The notes: generated by a model not told the origin, from the letters alone. A DNA stretch of 64,000 bases from Glycomyces tenuis DSM 44171 (GCF_000427885.1 NZ_ATYW01000004.1:215939-279938), one strand, 5' to 3'. Shown: positions 1-8,879, counted from the stretch's first letter. A program made the numbers and translations.

Positions 1-268
1 AGCCGGGACGCCACGCGCGGACCGCAAGCCGGGAATTCGCCGCCTTCAGGCGGGTGGAGGAAGTCAAATGGCAGACCAATCACGTCAGGGGGCAACCGTC
101 TGTTGATATCGTGCCAGACAGGCCGGTTTCGCATGAGAGGTGACACAGCCCCCCACCGCTGTGGCGACACCCGGCGGCCATGGCACTACTCTTCGGCCGC
201 GAGCACCGGTCCGGAACAGGACGTGCCCATGCACGGCTCGCAAGCTTCGCCATGGTCGGGAGGACCAC
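1..268. other. Left-edge stretch, no supported gene
   Basis: No reading frame here shows a recognisable protein. One plus-strand frame is open from the window edge to a TGA at 141-143 and could be the last codons of a gene entering from the left, but the residues match nothing I know. The 3' part must hold the promoter of the citrate synthase gene; a TTGATA hexamer lies near 113-118, but I see no convincing partner -10 box. Confidence 0.4.
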
Positions 269-1408
269 ATGACCGAATTCATCGAAGTTCCCCGAGGCCT
301 TGACCGCGTCATCGTCGCCGACACCGAGATCGGCGACGTCCGAGGCGAAGAGGGCTTCTACCACTACCGCCAGTACAACGCCGTCGAGCTCGCCGAGCAC
401 TGCTCCTTCGAGCAGGTCTGGCACCTCATGATCCACGGCGAGCTGCCCGACGACGGGCAGCTCGCCGACTTCAAGGCCACCGTGGCCCCCTACCGCAGGC
501 TCACCCCGCAGCTGGCCGAGCTCCTGCCGCACCTCAAAGGCGCCTCACCGCTCGACGGGCTCCGCACCGCCCTGTCGGCCGCCTGCGCCGCGCGCCCCAT
601 GCGCCCGCTGCTCGACATCGACGACGAGGCCCGCCGCGACGACGCCCTCTACGCCTCCGCGGTGACCCCCGCGATCCTCACCGCCATGTGGAGGATCGGC
701 CAGGGGGCCGAGCCGCTCCAGCCGCGCGAGGACCTCGGCTACGCCGCCAACTACCTGTACATGATGACCGGCGAAGTGCCCACCGAGGAGAACGCCCGCG
801 CCATCGAGCACTACCTGATCCTCACCATCGACCACGGCTTCAACGCCTCCACCTTCACCAGCCGCGTCATCGCCTCCACCGGGGCCGACCTCGGCGCGGC
901 GCTGGTCGGCGGCGTCGGCGCGCTCTCCGGCCCGCTCCACGGCGGCGCCCCGTCCCGCGCCCTCGACGCGCTCGACGCCATCGGCTCGGTCGACAACATC
1001 GACAACTGGATCCGCACCGAACTCGAGTCCGGGCGCCGCATCATGGGCTTCGGCCACAACGTCTACAAGACCGAGGACCCGCGCTCGAACCACCTGAGGG
1101 ACGTCGCCACCGGACTCGACGGCGACATCGTCGACTTCGCCAAGACCGTCGAGCGCCGCGTCGTCGAGATCCTCGCCGAGGTCAAGCCCGGCCGCAGCCT
1201 CTACACGAACGTGGAGTTCTACGCCGGCGTCGTCATGGAGCTCGCCGGGGTCCCCCGCGAGATGTTCACGCCGACCTTCACCACCAGCCGCGTCGTCGGC
1301 TGGAGCGCCAACATCCTTGAGCAGGCCCACGATTCGAAGATCATCCGGCCCCGCGCCCGCTACGTCGGCCCACCGCCGCCGCAGCCCGTCCCGGTCGTCC
1401 ACCCGTAG
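269..1408 (+). CDS. citA: Citrate synthase (CitA / citrate synthase 2 type)
   Basis: Condenses oxaloacetate with acetyl-CoA to citrate; relatives can also use propionyl-CoA. The 379-residue protein carries the active-site signatures of the family: LHGGAPSRALDAL around the first catalytic His, GFGHNVYKTEDPR with the second His, and YTNVEFYAGVVMELAG near the C terminus. The acidic residue in NVEFY is Glu where classical citrate synthases have Asp; as I recall this is normal for the Bacillus CitA branch, so it is not a defect. The ATG at 269 is chosen because GGGAGGACC lies just upstream and the protein then begins at the usual family N terminus; the frame stays open to 140 without homology. It sits upstream of pta-ackA and shares the acetyl-CoA theme. 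A methylcitrate synthase role cannot be excluded. Confidence 0.9.
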   Translation: MTEFIEVPRGLDRVIVADTEIGDVRGEEGFYHYRQYNAVELAEHCSFEQVWHLMIHGELPDDGQLADFKATVAPYRRLTPQLAELLPHLKGASPLDGLRTALSAACAARPMRPLLDIDDEARRDDALYASAVTPAILTAMWRIGQGAEPLQPREDLGYAANYLYMMTGEVPTEENARAIEHYLILTIDHGFNASTFTSRVIASTGADLGAALVGGVGALSGPLHGGAPSRALDALDAIGSVDNIDNWIRTELESGRRIMGFGHNVYKTEDPRSNHLRDVATGLDGDIVDFAKTVERRVVEILAEVKPGRSLYTNVEFYAGVVMELAGVPREMFTPTFTTSRVVGWSANILEQAHDSKIIRPRARYVGPPPPQPVPVVHP

Positions 1409-1487
1409 GCGCCACCGCGTCTCGGTCCCAGGCAAGGTCACAGGTGAGCCGCCGCGCAGATCGCCTGCGCGGCGCCCACCGGATGGA

Positions 1488-1493
1488 TAGCGT
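1488..1493 (+). promoter_or_regulatory. Candidate -10 box for leaderless pta transcript
   Basis: The hexamer TAGCGT ends 7 nt before a GTG at 1501. A TANNNT box at this distance places the transcription start on or next to the start codon, the usual layout of leaderless actinobacterial mRNAs. No Shine-Dalgarno sequence precedes 1501, which fits. Inferred from geometry only. Confidence 0.45.
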
Positions 1494-1500
1494 TGAATCC

Positions 1501-3642
1501 GTGGCTCAAAGTCTCTATCTCGCAAGCCTTGACACCAACAGCGGCAAGTCCGGCGTCGCCTTCGGCGTCATGGACCTGCTCACCAAGCGGGCGGGCTCCG
1601 TGGCCGTCTTCCGGCCGATCGTCCGCGACGAGCACGCCCGCCCGCCGACCCCCGCCGTCCCGAACGGCCTCGAGGCCCCGCCGGCCGTCGGCGACCCCGT
1701 CATCACCCTTCTCCGCGGGCACTACCGGCTCGCCCAGACCTACGAGAGCGCCGTCGGCGTCACCTACTCCGACGTCCGCGCCGACGCCGAGGAGGCCCTC
1801 TCCCGCATCGTCGACCGCTACCACGCGCTGGCCGACGCCCACGAGGTCGTGCTCGTGGTCGGCAGCGACTACTCCGATGTGGGCGCCTCGGTCGAGTTCA
1901 CCTTCAACACGCGCGTCGCGGTCAACCTCGCCGCGCCCATGCTCCTGGTCATCACCGGCTACCGGCAGAGCCCGGCCGACATCGACGCCGCGCTGCGCTT
2001 CGGCGTCGCCCAGGCCGAGGCCGACCACGCCACCGTCCTGGGCACCGTCGTCAACCGTGTCGACCCCGCCGACGTCGAGGAGGTCCGCGCCGCCCACCCC
2101 GGCACCGGTGTCATCGCCGAGGACCCGGCCCTGGGCGCCCCCACCGTCGCCGAACTCGTCGAGGCGGCCGGAGCGACGCTCATCTCCGGCGACCCCGAGG
2201 TCCTCACCAGGACCGTCGGCGACGTGGTCGTCGCCGCCATGACCCTCCCCAACCTCCTGCTGCGCCTGGCCGACGACAAGGCCGTCATCCTCCCCGGCGA
2301 CCGCTCCGAGGTCCTGCTCGGCCTGCTCGCCGCCCACCAGGCCGAGGGCGCCCCGAGCCTGTCGGCCGTCTTCCTCACCGGCGGCATCCGCCCCGCCCCG
2401 CAGGTCCTCGACATCGTCGCCGGGCTCGACTCGCGCCTGCCGATCGCCCTCGTCCAGCACGACACCTTCGACATGGCCAACCTCGTCGGCGACGTCACCG
2501 GCTCGCTGGCCTCCGGCGGCGAGCGCAAGGCCGCGCTGGCCCTGGAGGCCTTCGCCGCGGGCGTCGACGGCGACGAACTGCTCGACCGCCTGCGCCTGTC
2601 GAAGTCGACCGTGGTCACCCCGATCATGTTCGAGCACTCCATGCTCGGGCGCGCCAAGCGCCTCGACAAGCACATCGTGCTCCCAGAAGGGACCGAGCCG
2701 CGCATCATCAAGGCCGCCGAGATCCTCGCGCGACGCGACGTCGCCCGCCTCACCCTGCTCGGCGAGGAATCCGAAATCCGTTCGCAAGCGGCGCAATTGG
2801 GCGTCGACATCAGCGCCGTGAAGGTGCTCAACCCCGGCGACCACGAGATCCGCGAGCGCTTCGCCGAGGAGTACGCGCGCCTGCGCGCCCACAAGGGCGT
2901 CACCGTCGACGCCGCCTACGACACCGTCGCCGACGTGTCCTATTTCGGCACCATGATGGTCCACACCGGCATGGCCGACGGCATGGTCTCCGGCGCCGTC
3001 CACACCACCGCGCACACCATCCGGCCCTCCTTCGAGATCATCAAGACCAAGCCTGGCGTCGCCGTGGTCTCCTCGGTCTTCTTCATGTGCCTGGAGGACC
3101 GCGTCCTCGTCTACGGCGACTGCGCGGTCAACCCCGAGCCCGACGCCGCCCAGCTCGCCGACATCGCGCTGTCCTCGGCCGCCACCGCCGCCGAGTTCGG
3201 CGTGGAGCCGCGCGTGGCGATGCTGTCGTACTCCACCGGCAGCTCGGGCAGCGGCGAAGCGGTCGAGAAGGTCCGCGAGGCCACCGAGATCGTCCGCTCC
3301 CGCCGCCCCGGCCTGCCGGTCGACGGCCCGATCCAGTACGACGCCGCCGCCGACGCGGGCGTCGCGGGCACCAAGGCCCCCGACTCCGAGGTGGCCGGGA
3401 AGGCCACGGTCTTCATCGTCCCCGACCTCAACACCGGCAACAACCTCTACAAGGCCGTGCAGCGCTCGGCCGGCGCGATCGCCGTCGGCCCGGTCCTCCA
3501 AGGGCTGCGCAGACCCGTCAACGACCTCTCGCGAGGCGCCACCGTCCCCGACATCGTCAACACCGTCGCGCTCACCGCCATCCAAGCGGACAGCCGGGCC
3601 GACGCCCCCCAACCCTCGCCACAAGCGGAAGGACAGCAATGA
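1501..3642 (+). CDS. pta: Phosphate acetyltransferase
   Basis: Interconverts acetyl-CoA and acetyl phosphate in the cytoplasm; with AckA it forms the acetate activation/overflow route. At 713 residues it is the long form: an N-terminal P-loop-like domain that opens with SLYLASLDTNSGKSGVAFG, a middle DRTGG-type region, and a C-terminal PTA_PTB catalytic domain starting near residue 381 (MLGRAKRLDKHIVLPEG) with SGAVHTTAHTIRP and VFIVPDLNTGNNLYK further on. The GTG at 1501 fits the family N terminus and a leaderless promoter; alternatives are ATG 1483 and GTG 1444, the latter with an AAGG at 1434-1437. Its stop overlaps the ackA start (ATGA), so the two are translationally coupled. Confidence 0.93.
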   Translation: MAQSLYLASLDTNSGKSGVAFGVMDLLTKRAGSVAVFRPIVRDEHARPPTPAVPNGLEAPPAVGDPVITLLRGHYRLAQTYESAVGVTYSDVRADAEEALSRIVDRYHALADAHEVVLVVGSDYSDVGASVEFTFNTRVAVNLAAPMLLVITGYRQSPADIDAALRFGVAQAEADHATVLGTVVNRVDPADVEEVRAAHPGTGVIAEDPALGAPTVAELVEAAGATLISGDPEVLTRTVGDVVVAAMTLPNLLLRLADDKAVILPGDRSEVLLGLLAAHQAEGAPSLSAVFLTGGIRPAPQVLDIVAGLDSRLPIALVQHDTFDMANLVGDVTGSLASGGERKAALALEAFAAGVDGDELLDRLRLSKSTVVTPIMFEHSMLGRAKRLDKHIVLPEGTEPRIIKAAEILARRDVARLTLLGEESEIRSQAAQLGVDISAVKVLNPGDHEIRERFAEEYARLRAHKGVTVDAAYDTVADVSYFGTMMVHTGMADGMVSGAVHTTAHTIRPSFEIIKTKPGVAVVSSVFFMCLEDRVLVYGDCAVNPEPDAAQLADIALSSAATAAEFGVEPRVAMLSYSTGSSGSGEAVEKVREATEIVRSRRPGLPVDGPIQYDAAADAGVAGTKAPDSEVAGKATVFIVPDLNTGNNLYKAVQRSAGAIAVGPVLQGLRRPVNDLSRGATVPDIVNTVALTAIQADSRADAPQPSPQAEGQQ

Positions 3643-4823
3643 GCGCACCGGTCCTGGTGATCAACTGCGGCTCGTCGTCGATCAAGTACCAGCTGGTCGA
3701 CGGCGACACCGAGGAAGCGTCGACCTCCGGCGTCATCGAGCGGATCGGACAGTCCGAATCGGTCGTCACGCACACGACCGACGACGGCAAGCGGGTCTGG
3801 AACGAGCACGTGGCCGACCACGCCGCCGGACTCGAGGCGATGGTGCGCGCCTGCGAGGAGTTCGGGACGCCGCTGTCGGACGCCGGGCTCATCGCCGTCG
3901 CCCACCGCGTCGTCCACGGCGGCGAGCGCTTCGTGCAGCCGGTCGTGATCGACGACGAGGTCGTGGACGCGATCGAGGAGCTCGCCGTGCTCGCGCCGCT
4001 GCACAACCCCGGCAACCTCGAAGGCATCCGGGTGGCGCGGCGGCTGTTCCCCGAGCTGCCGCAGGTCGCGGTGTTCGACACCGCCTTCCACACGACCATG
4101 CCCGAACGCGCCCACGTGTACGCCGTCCCCGAGGAGTGGCGCAAGCGGCACGGGGTGCGCCGGTACGGCTTCCACGGCACCTCGCACGCCTACGTCTCCC
4201 GCAAGGCCGCCGAGATGCTCGGCAAGGACCCCAAGCAGGTCAACGTGATCGTCGCGCACCTCGGCAACGGGGCGTCGATCACCGCCGTCGAGCGGGGCCG
4301 CTCGATCGACACCTCGATGGGCCTCACCCCGCTCGAAGGGCTGGTCATGGGCACGCGCTCGGGCGACATCGACCCGGCGATCGTCTTCCACATGCACCGG
4401 AGCACCGGCGCGTCCTTCGACGAGCTCGACGAGGCCCTGAACAAGCGCTCGGGGATGCTCGCGATGACCGGCGTGATCGACATGCGGGGGATCGACCGGG
4501 CCGCCCGCTCCGGGGACCGGGCCGCGGAGCTCGCGCTCGAGATCTACTGCTACCGGCTCAGGAAGTACATCGGCTCCTACATCGCCGCGCTCGGAGGCGC
4601 CGACGCCATCGCGTTCACCGCCGGGGTGGGGGAGAACAGCGCCGAGGTCCGGGCGAGGGCGCTGGAGCCGCTGACGGCCCTCGGCGTGAAGCTCGACGAG
4701 AGCGCCAACCAGGCCGGCGGGCCGATCATCTCGACCTCGGACTCGCTCATCACGGCCATGGTCGTCCCGACCGACGAGGAGGGCGAGATCGCCGCCCAGA
4801 CCGCGTCCCTGCTGCGATCCTAG
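3639..4823 (+). CDS. ackA: Acetate kinase
   Basis: Phosphorylates acetate with ATP, or makes ATP from acetyl phosphate. The 394-residue protein has the normal family length and signatures: VINCGSSSIKYQL at the N terminus, HRVVHGGERF, FDTAFHTTMP, GFHGTSHAYVS, VAHLGNGASITAV and TAGVGENSAEVR. It begins on the ATG that overlaps the pta stop codon. Its stop (4821-4823) overlaps the as-read stop of the opposing SsgA-like gene, which would leave no room for a terminator. If the SsgA-like frame is corrected (see that entry), a GC hairpin at 4866-4889 lies in the gap and could terminate this operon. Confidence 0.95.
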   Translation: MSAPVLVINCGSSSIKYQLVDGDTEEASTSGVIERIGQSESVVTHTTDDGKRVWNEHVADHAAGLEAMVRACEEFGTPLSDAGLIAVAHRVVHGGERFVQPVVIDDEVVDAIEELAVLAPLHNPGNLEGIRVARRLFPELPQVAVFDTAFHTTMPERAHVYAVPEEWRKRHGVRRYGFHGTSHAYVSRKAAEMLGKDPKQVNVIVAHLGNGASITAVERGRSIDTSMGLTPLEGLVMGTRSGDIDPAIVFHMHRSTGASFDELDEALNKRSGMLAMTGVIDMRGIDRAARSGDRAAELALEIYCYRLRKYIGSYIAALGGADAIAFTAGVGENSAEVRARALEPLTALGVKLDESANQAGGPIISTSDSLITAMVVPTDEEGEIAAQTASLLRS

Positions 4824-5443
4824 AGCGGGGTCCGGCCGGAAGGAGGCGGCGTCCTCGCGAGGCGAGGCCCGGTGCGGCCGCGCCGGGCCGGACACCGCTC
4901 CGCGGGAGCGAACGCCGCCCGACCGAGCGGTGCCGCCCCGCGCCGCCCGGACATGCGAAGGGGCGGCCGGTTCCCCGGTCCGCCCCCTTCAATCCGTCCT
5001 CGCCGCGTTAACACCCCTCCGGCGAGCAGCTTCGTCAACGTGGAGTCCAGGTCCACATGCGCCGATTCGCGGCCCCGCGGCACCAGGCTGTACGCCCGTC
5101 TGAGGAACCGCTGCACGACCGCCCGGTTGATCTCGAACAGGGCGTTCCCGTCCGGGGAGGAGAGCGCCAGCGCGATCGACTCGCCCCTCGGCGTCGTCCA
5201 CGGCCAGACCCGCACGTCCCCGATGCCGGTGGGCTCCTCCAGCCCTTTCGCGAGGAGCTCCCGCGAGAAGGACCACGCCACCTGGTCGGCGTCGGAGCCG
5301 TCGGGGTGGAACATGACGCAGACGGCGTACGGGTCGTCCGGGTCGTAGCGCAGGCTCGCGCGCACGCTGACGGTCGCGAAGTCGGGTGCGACGAGTCGCA
5401 TGGTCGTGCCGATGTCGACCGTCGCCGATCGTGCCATGCTCAT
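4820..5443 (-). CDS. SsgA-family sporulation/cell division regulator, tail likely from a frameshift
   Basis: SsgA-like proteins are specific to morphologically complex actinomycetes and help position septa and control sporulation. Residues 1-143 match the whole family, with LRYDPDDPYAVCVMFHPDG, EEPTGIGDVRVWP and ALALSSPDGNALFE, ending at DLDSTLTKLLAGG, where SsgA proteins normally stop. As read, the frame runs on for 64 Arg/Gly/Pro/Ala-rich residues to 4820, overlapping the ackA stop. If the CCCC run at 5014-5017 had one base fewer, a TAA at 5010-5008 would give a 144-residue protein of standard length. I therefore suspect a single-base error or a recent frameshift. The ATG at 5443 is preceded by GGGGGG at about 7 nt. 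Which SsgA-like paralogue it is cannot be told. Confidence 0.85.
   Translation of the reverse strand: MSMARSATVDIGTTMRLVAPDFATVSVRASLRYDPDDPYAVCVMFHPDGSDADQVAWSFSRELLAKGLEEPTGIGDVRVWPWTTPRGESIALALSSPDGNALFEINRAVVQRFLRRAYSLVPRGRESAHVDLDSTLTKLLAGGVLTRRGRIEGGGPGNRPPLRMSGRRGAAPLGRAAFAPAERCPARRGRTGPRLARTPPPSGRTPL
4866..4889. terminator. GC hairpin after ackA
   Basis: GGCCCGG at 4866-4872 pairs with CCGGGCC at 4883-4889, with one further G-T pair. There is no T-tract. It would be an intergenic terminator only if the SsgA-like gene ends near 5008. Confidence 0.35.
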
Positions 5444-5726
5444 AGCGATACCCCCCAGTGTGCGGCGGACTCCCCGAAGTCGCCGGCATTCCTGCTCCCG
5501 CCCGCCGATGCCGATCAGGATCCACGGCGGTGAACATGTCGTGGTTCAGGTCTATCATTCAAGCCGTTGCGCCGTACGGCGATCGGCAAGACCGACCCCG
5601 GCGCGTTCTGGTGATACGGGGGCAAAAACCTACAAAAGACTATTGTTGGTTTTCCGTCCATCCGGTAATTACAACGCCGTTGTTCACGCTTTAGGGGTAC
5701 CATTTCCCGCCGCCGCCGAAACCTGC

Positions 5727-5755
5727 CCGCGTTCGGCGGGGCCCGCCGAACGCGG
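5727..5755. repeat. 29-bp inverted repeat
   Basis: Arms 5727-5740 and 5742-5755 are perfectly complementary around a single central base. The core is TTCGGCGG-N3-CCGCCGAA (5732-5750). A further CCGCCGAA half site lies at 5713-5720. It is either an operator or an extragenic palindrome that would fold into a strong hairpin. Confidence 0.7.
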
Positions 5756-5775
5756 TGTCCGCACCGGAGGTCGCG

Positions 5776-5805
5776 GCGCTTCGGCGGCGGCCGCCGCCGA
5801 AGCGC
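5776..5805. repeat. 30-bp perfect palindrome
   Basis: Every base from 5776 to 5790 pairs with 5791-5805. It contains TTCGGCGG-N6-CCGCCGAA (5780-5801), the same octamer pair as the repeat 20 bp upstream, and ends 6 bp before the TAGCGT hexamer at 5812-5817. Confidence 0.75.
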
Positions 5806-5855
5806 GGGTGATAGCGTTTCCCGATAACGACCGGAACTTCGCGGAAGGGGCACCC

Positions 5856-6545
5856 ATGGGCCAAGCGCAGTGGACCGAGGTCGACGCGTTCCTCGACTCG
5901 CTCCTCATCGGAGAGGACGACGCCCTCACCGGAGCGGTCGCCTCGAGCGACCGGGCGGGCCTGCCGCCGATCCAGGTCTCGGCCGCCCAAGGCAAGCTGC
6001 TGTACCTGCTGGCGAAGGTCCAAGGCGCCCGGCGCGTGCTCGAGATCGGGACGCTCGGCGGCTACAGCGCCATCTGGATGGCCAGGGCCCTGCCCGAGGG
6101 CGGCCACCTCATCAGTCTCGAGGCCAGTCCCAGGCACGCCGAGGTCGCCAGCGGCAACGTCGCCCGCGCCGGACTGGTCGGCACCGTCGAGATCCGGGTG
6201 GGCCTCGCCGCCGAGAGCCTGCCGAAGCTCGCCGAGGAGCGGCCCGAGCCGTTCGACATGGTGTTCATCGACGCCGACAAGGCCGGCTACCCGCTCTACC
6301 TGGACTGGGCCCTCAGGCTGACGCGGCCGGGAAGCCTCATCGTCGCCGACAACGTGGTGCGCGGCGGAGCGGTGGCCGACGGGCTCAGCCGGGATGCCAA
6401 CGTGCAGGGCGTGCGCGCCTACCTCGAGGCGGTGGCCGCGGATCCGCGCCTGGAGGGCACCGTCATGCAGACCGTCGGCGTCAAGGGCTACGACGGCCTG
6501 TCGATCGCCCGCGTGCGCGACGAGAGGGCGCCCGCCGACGGTTGA
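5856..6545 (+). CDS. SAM-dependent O-methyltransferase (class I, CCoAOMT-like)
   Basis: A 229-residue soluble methyltransferase of the catechol/caffeoyl-CoA O-methyltransferase family. The SAM-binding motif VLEIGTLGGYSAIWMA lies near residue 60, an acidic motif at HLISLEASPRHAEVA follows, and the metal/catalytic region is MVFIDADKAGYPLYLDWAL near 136 with IVADNVVRGGAVAD after it. The ATG at 5856 has GGAAGGGG 5 nt upstream. The substrate cannot be read from sequence; relatives in actinomycetes modify small phenolics or unknown metabolites. It stands alone between the SsgA-like gene and the glycan locus, with no shared operon. Confidence 0.88.
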   Translation: MGQAQWTEVDAFLDSLLIGEDDALTGAVASSDRAGLPPIQVSAAQGKLLYLLAKVQGARRVLEIGTLGGYSAIWMARALPEGGHLISLEASPRHAEVASGNVARAGLVGTVEIRVGLAAESLPKLAEERPEPFDMVFIDADKAGYPLYLDWALRLTRPGSLIVADNVVRGGAVADGLSRDANVQGVRAYLEAVAADPRLEGTVMQTVGVKGYDGLSIARVRDERAPADG

Positions 6546-6696
6546 CGGCGCCGCGTTCTGGGTACAGCGGCCTCATGCGAAGCTCCAGCCGTCCCAGGAC
6601 GCCGATCGGCGGTGAGCGCCCCGGTATCTCCACTGTAGAGAACGCCGCGGCGCTCGGCCGCGCCCGCGGCCGTCCCTTCGACCGCGGCGGCGCGCC

Positions 6697-7671
6697 GTGA
6701 GCGCCGAGCGGCTCCGCGTGCTGTCCTGGCACGTCCACGGCTCCTGGCAGCACTCCTTCGTCCAGGGCGGCCACGAGTACCTCCTGCCGACGCTCCCCGA
6801 CCGCGGCCCGTGGGGCCTGGGCCGGGCCGGCAGGCCCTGGCCGCCGAACGCCGTCGAGGTCCCCGCCGCCGAACTGCGCGAGACCGAGGTCGACGTCGTG
6901 GTGCTCCAGCGCCCCGAGGAGATCGAGCTGGCCGAGCGCTGGCTGGGCCGCATCCCCGGCGTCGACGTGCCCGCGGTGTACGTCCAGCACAACACGCCGC
7001 ACCGCGGCGCGGCCACCACCGAGCACGTCCTGGCCGACCGCGGCGACATCACCGTCGTCCACGTCACCGAGTTCAATCGGCTCATGTGGGACTGCGGCGA
7101 AGCGCCGACCACCGTCATCGCCCACGGCGTCGTCGACCCCGGCCCGCTCTACCAAGGAGAGCTCGACCGGGCCGTCGCCGTCATCAACGAGCCGGTGCGC
7201 CGCGGCCGCGTCGCCGGGGCCGACCTGCTGCCCCGCTTCCGCACCGCCGCCCCGATCGACGTCTTCGGGATCAGAGCCGAGCAGATGCGGATCGACGCCC
7301 AAGAGGGCCGGTTCGAACTGCTCGGCGGTCCCGACCTCCCCCTCGGCGAGCTGCATCGGGAGATGGCCCGGCGCCGCGTCTACGTGCACCCGGCCCGCTG
7401 GACCTCCCTCGGGTTGTCGCTGCTGGAGGCGATGCACCTGGCCATGCCCGTGGCCGTCGTCGCCGCCACCGGGGCCGCCTCGTTCCCGCAGGACGTCGGC
7501 GTCGTCTCCTGCGACACGGCGACGCTGGTGGCCGGGGTGCGCGAGCTGATGAGAGACCGCGAGCAGGCCGTCGCGGCGGGCAAGGCGGCGCGCGAGTACG
7601 CGCTGGCCAACTTCGGCCTCGGCGACTTCCTGCGGCGGTGGGACGCGCTGCTGGCGGAGCTCGCCGCGTGA
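6697..7671 (+). CDS. Glycosyltransferase (GT4-like), heptose locus
   Basis: A 324-residue glycosyltransferase with a GT-B-type C-terminal half: HPARWTSLGLSLLEAM followed by MPVAVVAATG has the acidic residues of the E-x7-E nucleotide-sugar site. The N-terminal half has WHVHGSWQHSFVQGGHEYL and VYVQHNTPHRG, typical of a subgroup I associate with actinomycete heptose/carbamoyltransferase loci. No signal peptide or membrane segment. The GTG start has no clear Shine-Dalgarno. It is followed by another GT4 gene after 17 bp, so the two are probably co-transcribed. Donor and acceptor are unknown. Confidence 0.8.
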   Translation: MSAERLRVLSWHVHGSWQHSFVQGGHEYLLPTLPDRGPWGLGRAGRPWPPNAVEVPAAELRETEVDVVVLQRPEEIELAERWLGRIPGVDVPAVYVQHNTPHRGAATTEHVLADRGDITVVHVTEFNRLMWDCGEAPTTVIAHGVVDPGPLYQGELDRAVAVINEPVRRGRVAGADLLPRFRTAAPIDVFGIRAEQMRIDAQEGRFELLGGPDLPLGELHREMARRRVYVHPARWTSLGLSLLEAMHLAMPVAVVAATGAASFPQDVGVVSCDTATLVAGVRELMRDREQAVAAGKAAREYALANFGLGDFLRRWDALLAELAA

Positions 7672-7688
7672 GCAACCGAGGAGGCGAC

Positions 7689-8870
7689 ATGAAGATCGCA
7701 ATGGTGTCCGAGCACGCCAGCCCCCTCGCCGCCATGGGCGGGGAGGACGCGGGCGGCCAGAACGTCCACGTCGCCCAGTTGGCCGCCGCGCTGACGCGGC
7801 AGGGCCACGCGGTCTCGGTGTACACGCGGCGCGATCGGCCCGAGCCCCCCGAGCGCGCCGAGGCGCCCGACGGCTACGAGGTCGTCCACGTCGAGGCCGG
7901 CCCGCCCGAGCGCGTCCCCAAGGACCGCCTGCTGCCGCACATGGGCGGGTTCGCCCAGCGGCTGCGGGATGCGTGGGCCGCCGAGCCGCCCGACATCGTG
8001 CACGCGCACTTCTGGATGTCCGGGCTGGCCGCGCTGTGGGCCGCCGACGCCGCCGAGCTGCCGGTCGTGCAGACCTACCACGCGCTCGGCACGGTCAAGC
8101 GCCGCCACCAGGGCGAGGCGGACACCAGCCCGCCCGCCCGCGTCCGGCTCGAACGCGACATCGGCGCGCGGTGCGCGGGCGTCATCGCCACCTGCCGCGA
8201 CGAGCTCGCCGAACTCGCCGACATGGACGTCCCCGAGGACAAGGTCGCCGTCATCCCGTGCGGAGTGGACCTCGAGCACTTCACGCCGGTCGGCCCGGCC
8301 GCCGGGCGCGAGGGGCGCCACCGCGTCCTCGCCGCCGGCAGGCTCGTCCCCCGCAAGGGCCTCGACACGACGATCAAGGCGCTCCGGGACCTGCCGGGCA
8401 CCGAACTGCTCGTCGCCGGGGGACCGGCCGAAGGCCCGGTGGAGGGCGACCCGGAGGCGCGGCGGCTGCGCCGCGTCGCCGAGGAGACCGGCGTCTCGGA
8501 CCGGGTGCGCATGCCCGGCCGCATCCCGCACGAGGAGATGCCCGCGCAGTTCCGCTCGGCCGACGCGGTGGTCTGCACGCCCTGGTACGAGCCGTTCGGG
8601 ATCGTGCCGCTCGAGGCGATGGCGTGCGGCGTGCCCGTCGTGGCCGGCGCGGTCGGCGGCATGAAGGACTCCGTCGACGACGGCGTCACCGGCGCACTCG
8701 TCCCCGACGCCACCCCGCAGGCGGTCGCCGCGGCCGTCCGGCCCTATCTGGAGGATCCGGAGCTGCTGCGCCGCACCGGCCGGGCGGGGCGGATGCGGGC
8801 GTGCGCGCTCTACTCCTGGGACGCGATCGCCGCCGAGACGATCAAGGCGTACGAGCTCGCCGCCGCCTGA
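7689..8870 (+). CDS. Glycosyltransferase family 4
   Basis: A 393-residue GT4 enzyme of the MshA/SqdX/sucrose-phosphate-synthase type. GGEDAGGQNVHVAQLAAAL near the N terminus is the acceptor/donor glycine-rich loop, HAHFWMSGLAAL the interdomain region, AAGRLVPRKGLDTTIKAL the start of the donor domain, and TPWYEPFGIVPLEAMACG the E-x7-E site. GAGGAGG precedes the ATG. It lies 17 bp behind the previous glycosyltransferase and runs toward an opposing GT2 gene, 10 bp away. MshA itself is possible on motif alone, but the setting among heptose-sugar genes points to a glycan role. Confidence 0.85.
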   Translation: MKIAMVSEHASPLAAMGGEDAGGQNVHVAQLAAALTRQGHAVSVYTRRDRPEPPERAEAPDGYEVVHVEAGPPERVPKDRLLPHMGGFAQRLRDAWAAEPPDIVHAHFWMSGLAALWAADAAELPVVQTYHALGTVKRRHQGEADTSPPARVRLERDIGARCAGVIATCRDELAELADMDVPEDKVAVIPCGVDLEHFTPVGPAAGREGRHRVLAAGRLVPRKGLDTTIKALRDLPGTELLVAGGPAEGPVEGDPEARRLRRVAEETGVSDRVRMPGRIPHEEMPAQFRSADAVVCTPWYEPFGIVPLEAMACGVPVVAGAVGGMKDSVDDGVTGALVPDATPQAVAAAVRPYLEDPELLRRTGRAGRMRACALYSWDAIAAETIKAYELAAA

Positions 8871-8879
8871 CCCTCGCCC

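Larger units (their letters stand above)
5444..5855. other. Divergent spacer with palindrome array
   Basis: A 412-bp region between two diverging genes with no supported coding sequence. The part from about 5560 to 5710 is clearly richer in A/T than its surroundings and may hold promoters. From 5713 to 5805 it contains repeated copies of CCGCCGAA/TTCGGCGG arranged as two large inverted repeats, listed separately. A TAGCGT hexamer at 5812-5817 follows the second palindrome and could be the -10 box of the methyltransferase gene. Confidence 0.6.

Noticed and set aside
1-143. 3' end of a gene entering from the left
   Set aside because: One frame is open to a TGA at 141-143, but the visible residues match no family and no ribosome or codon evidence supports it.
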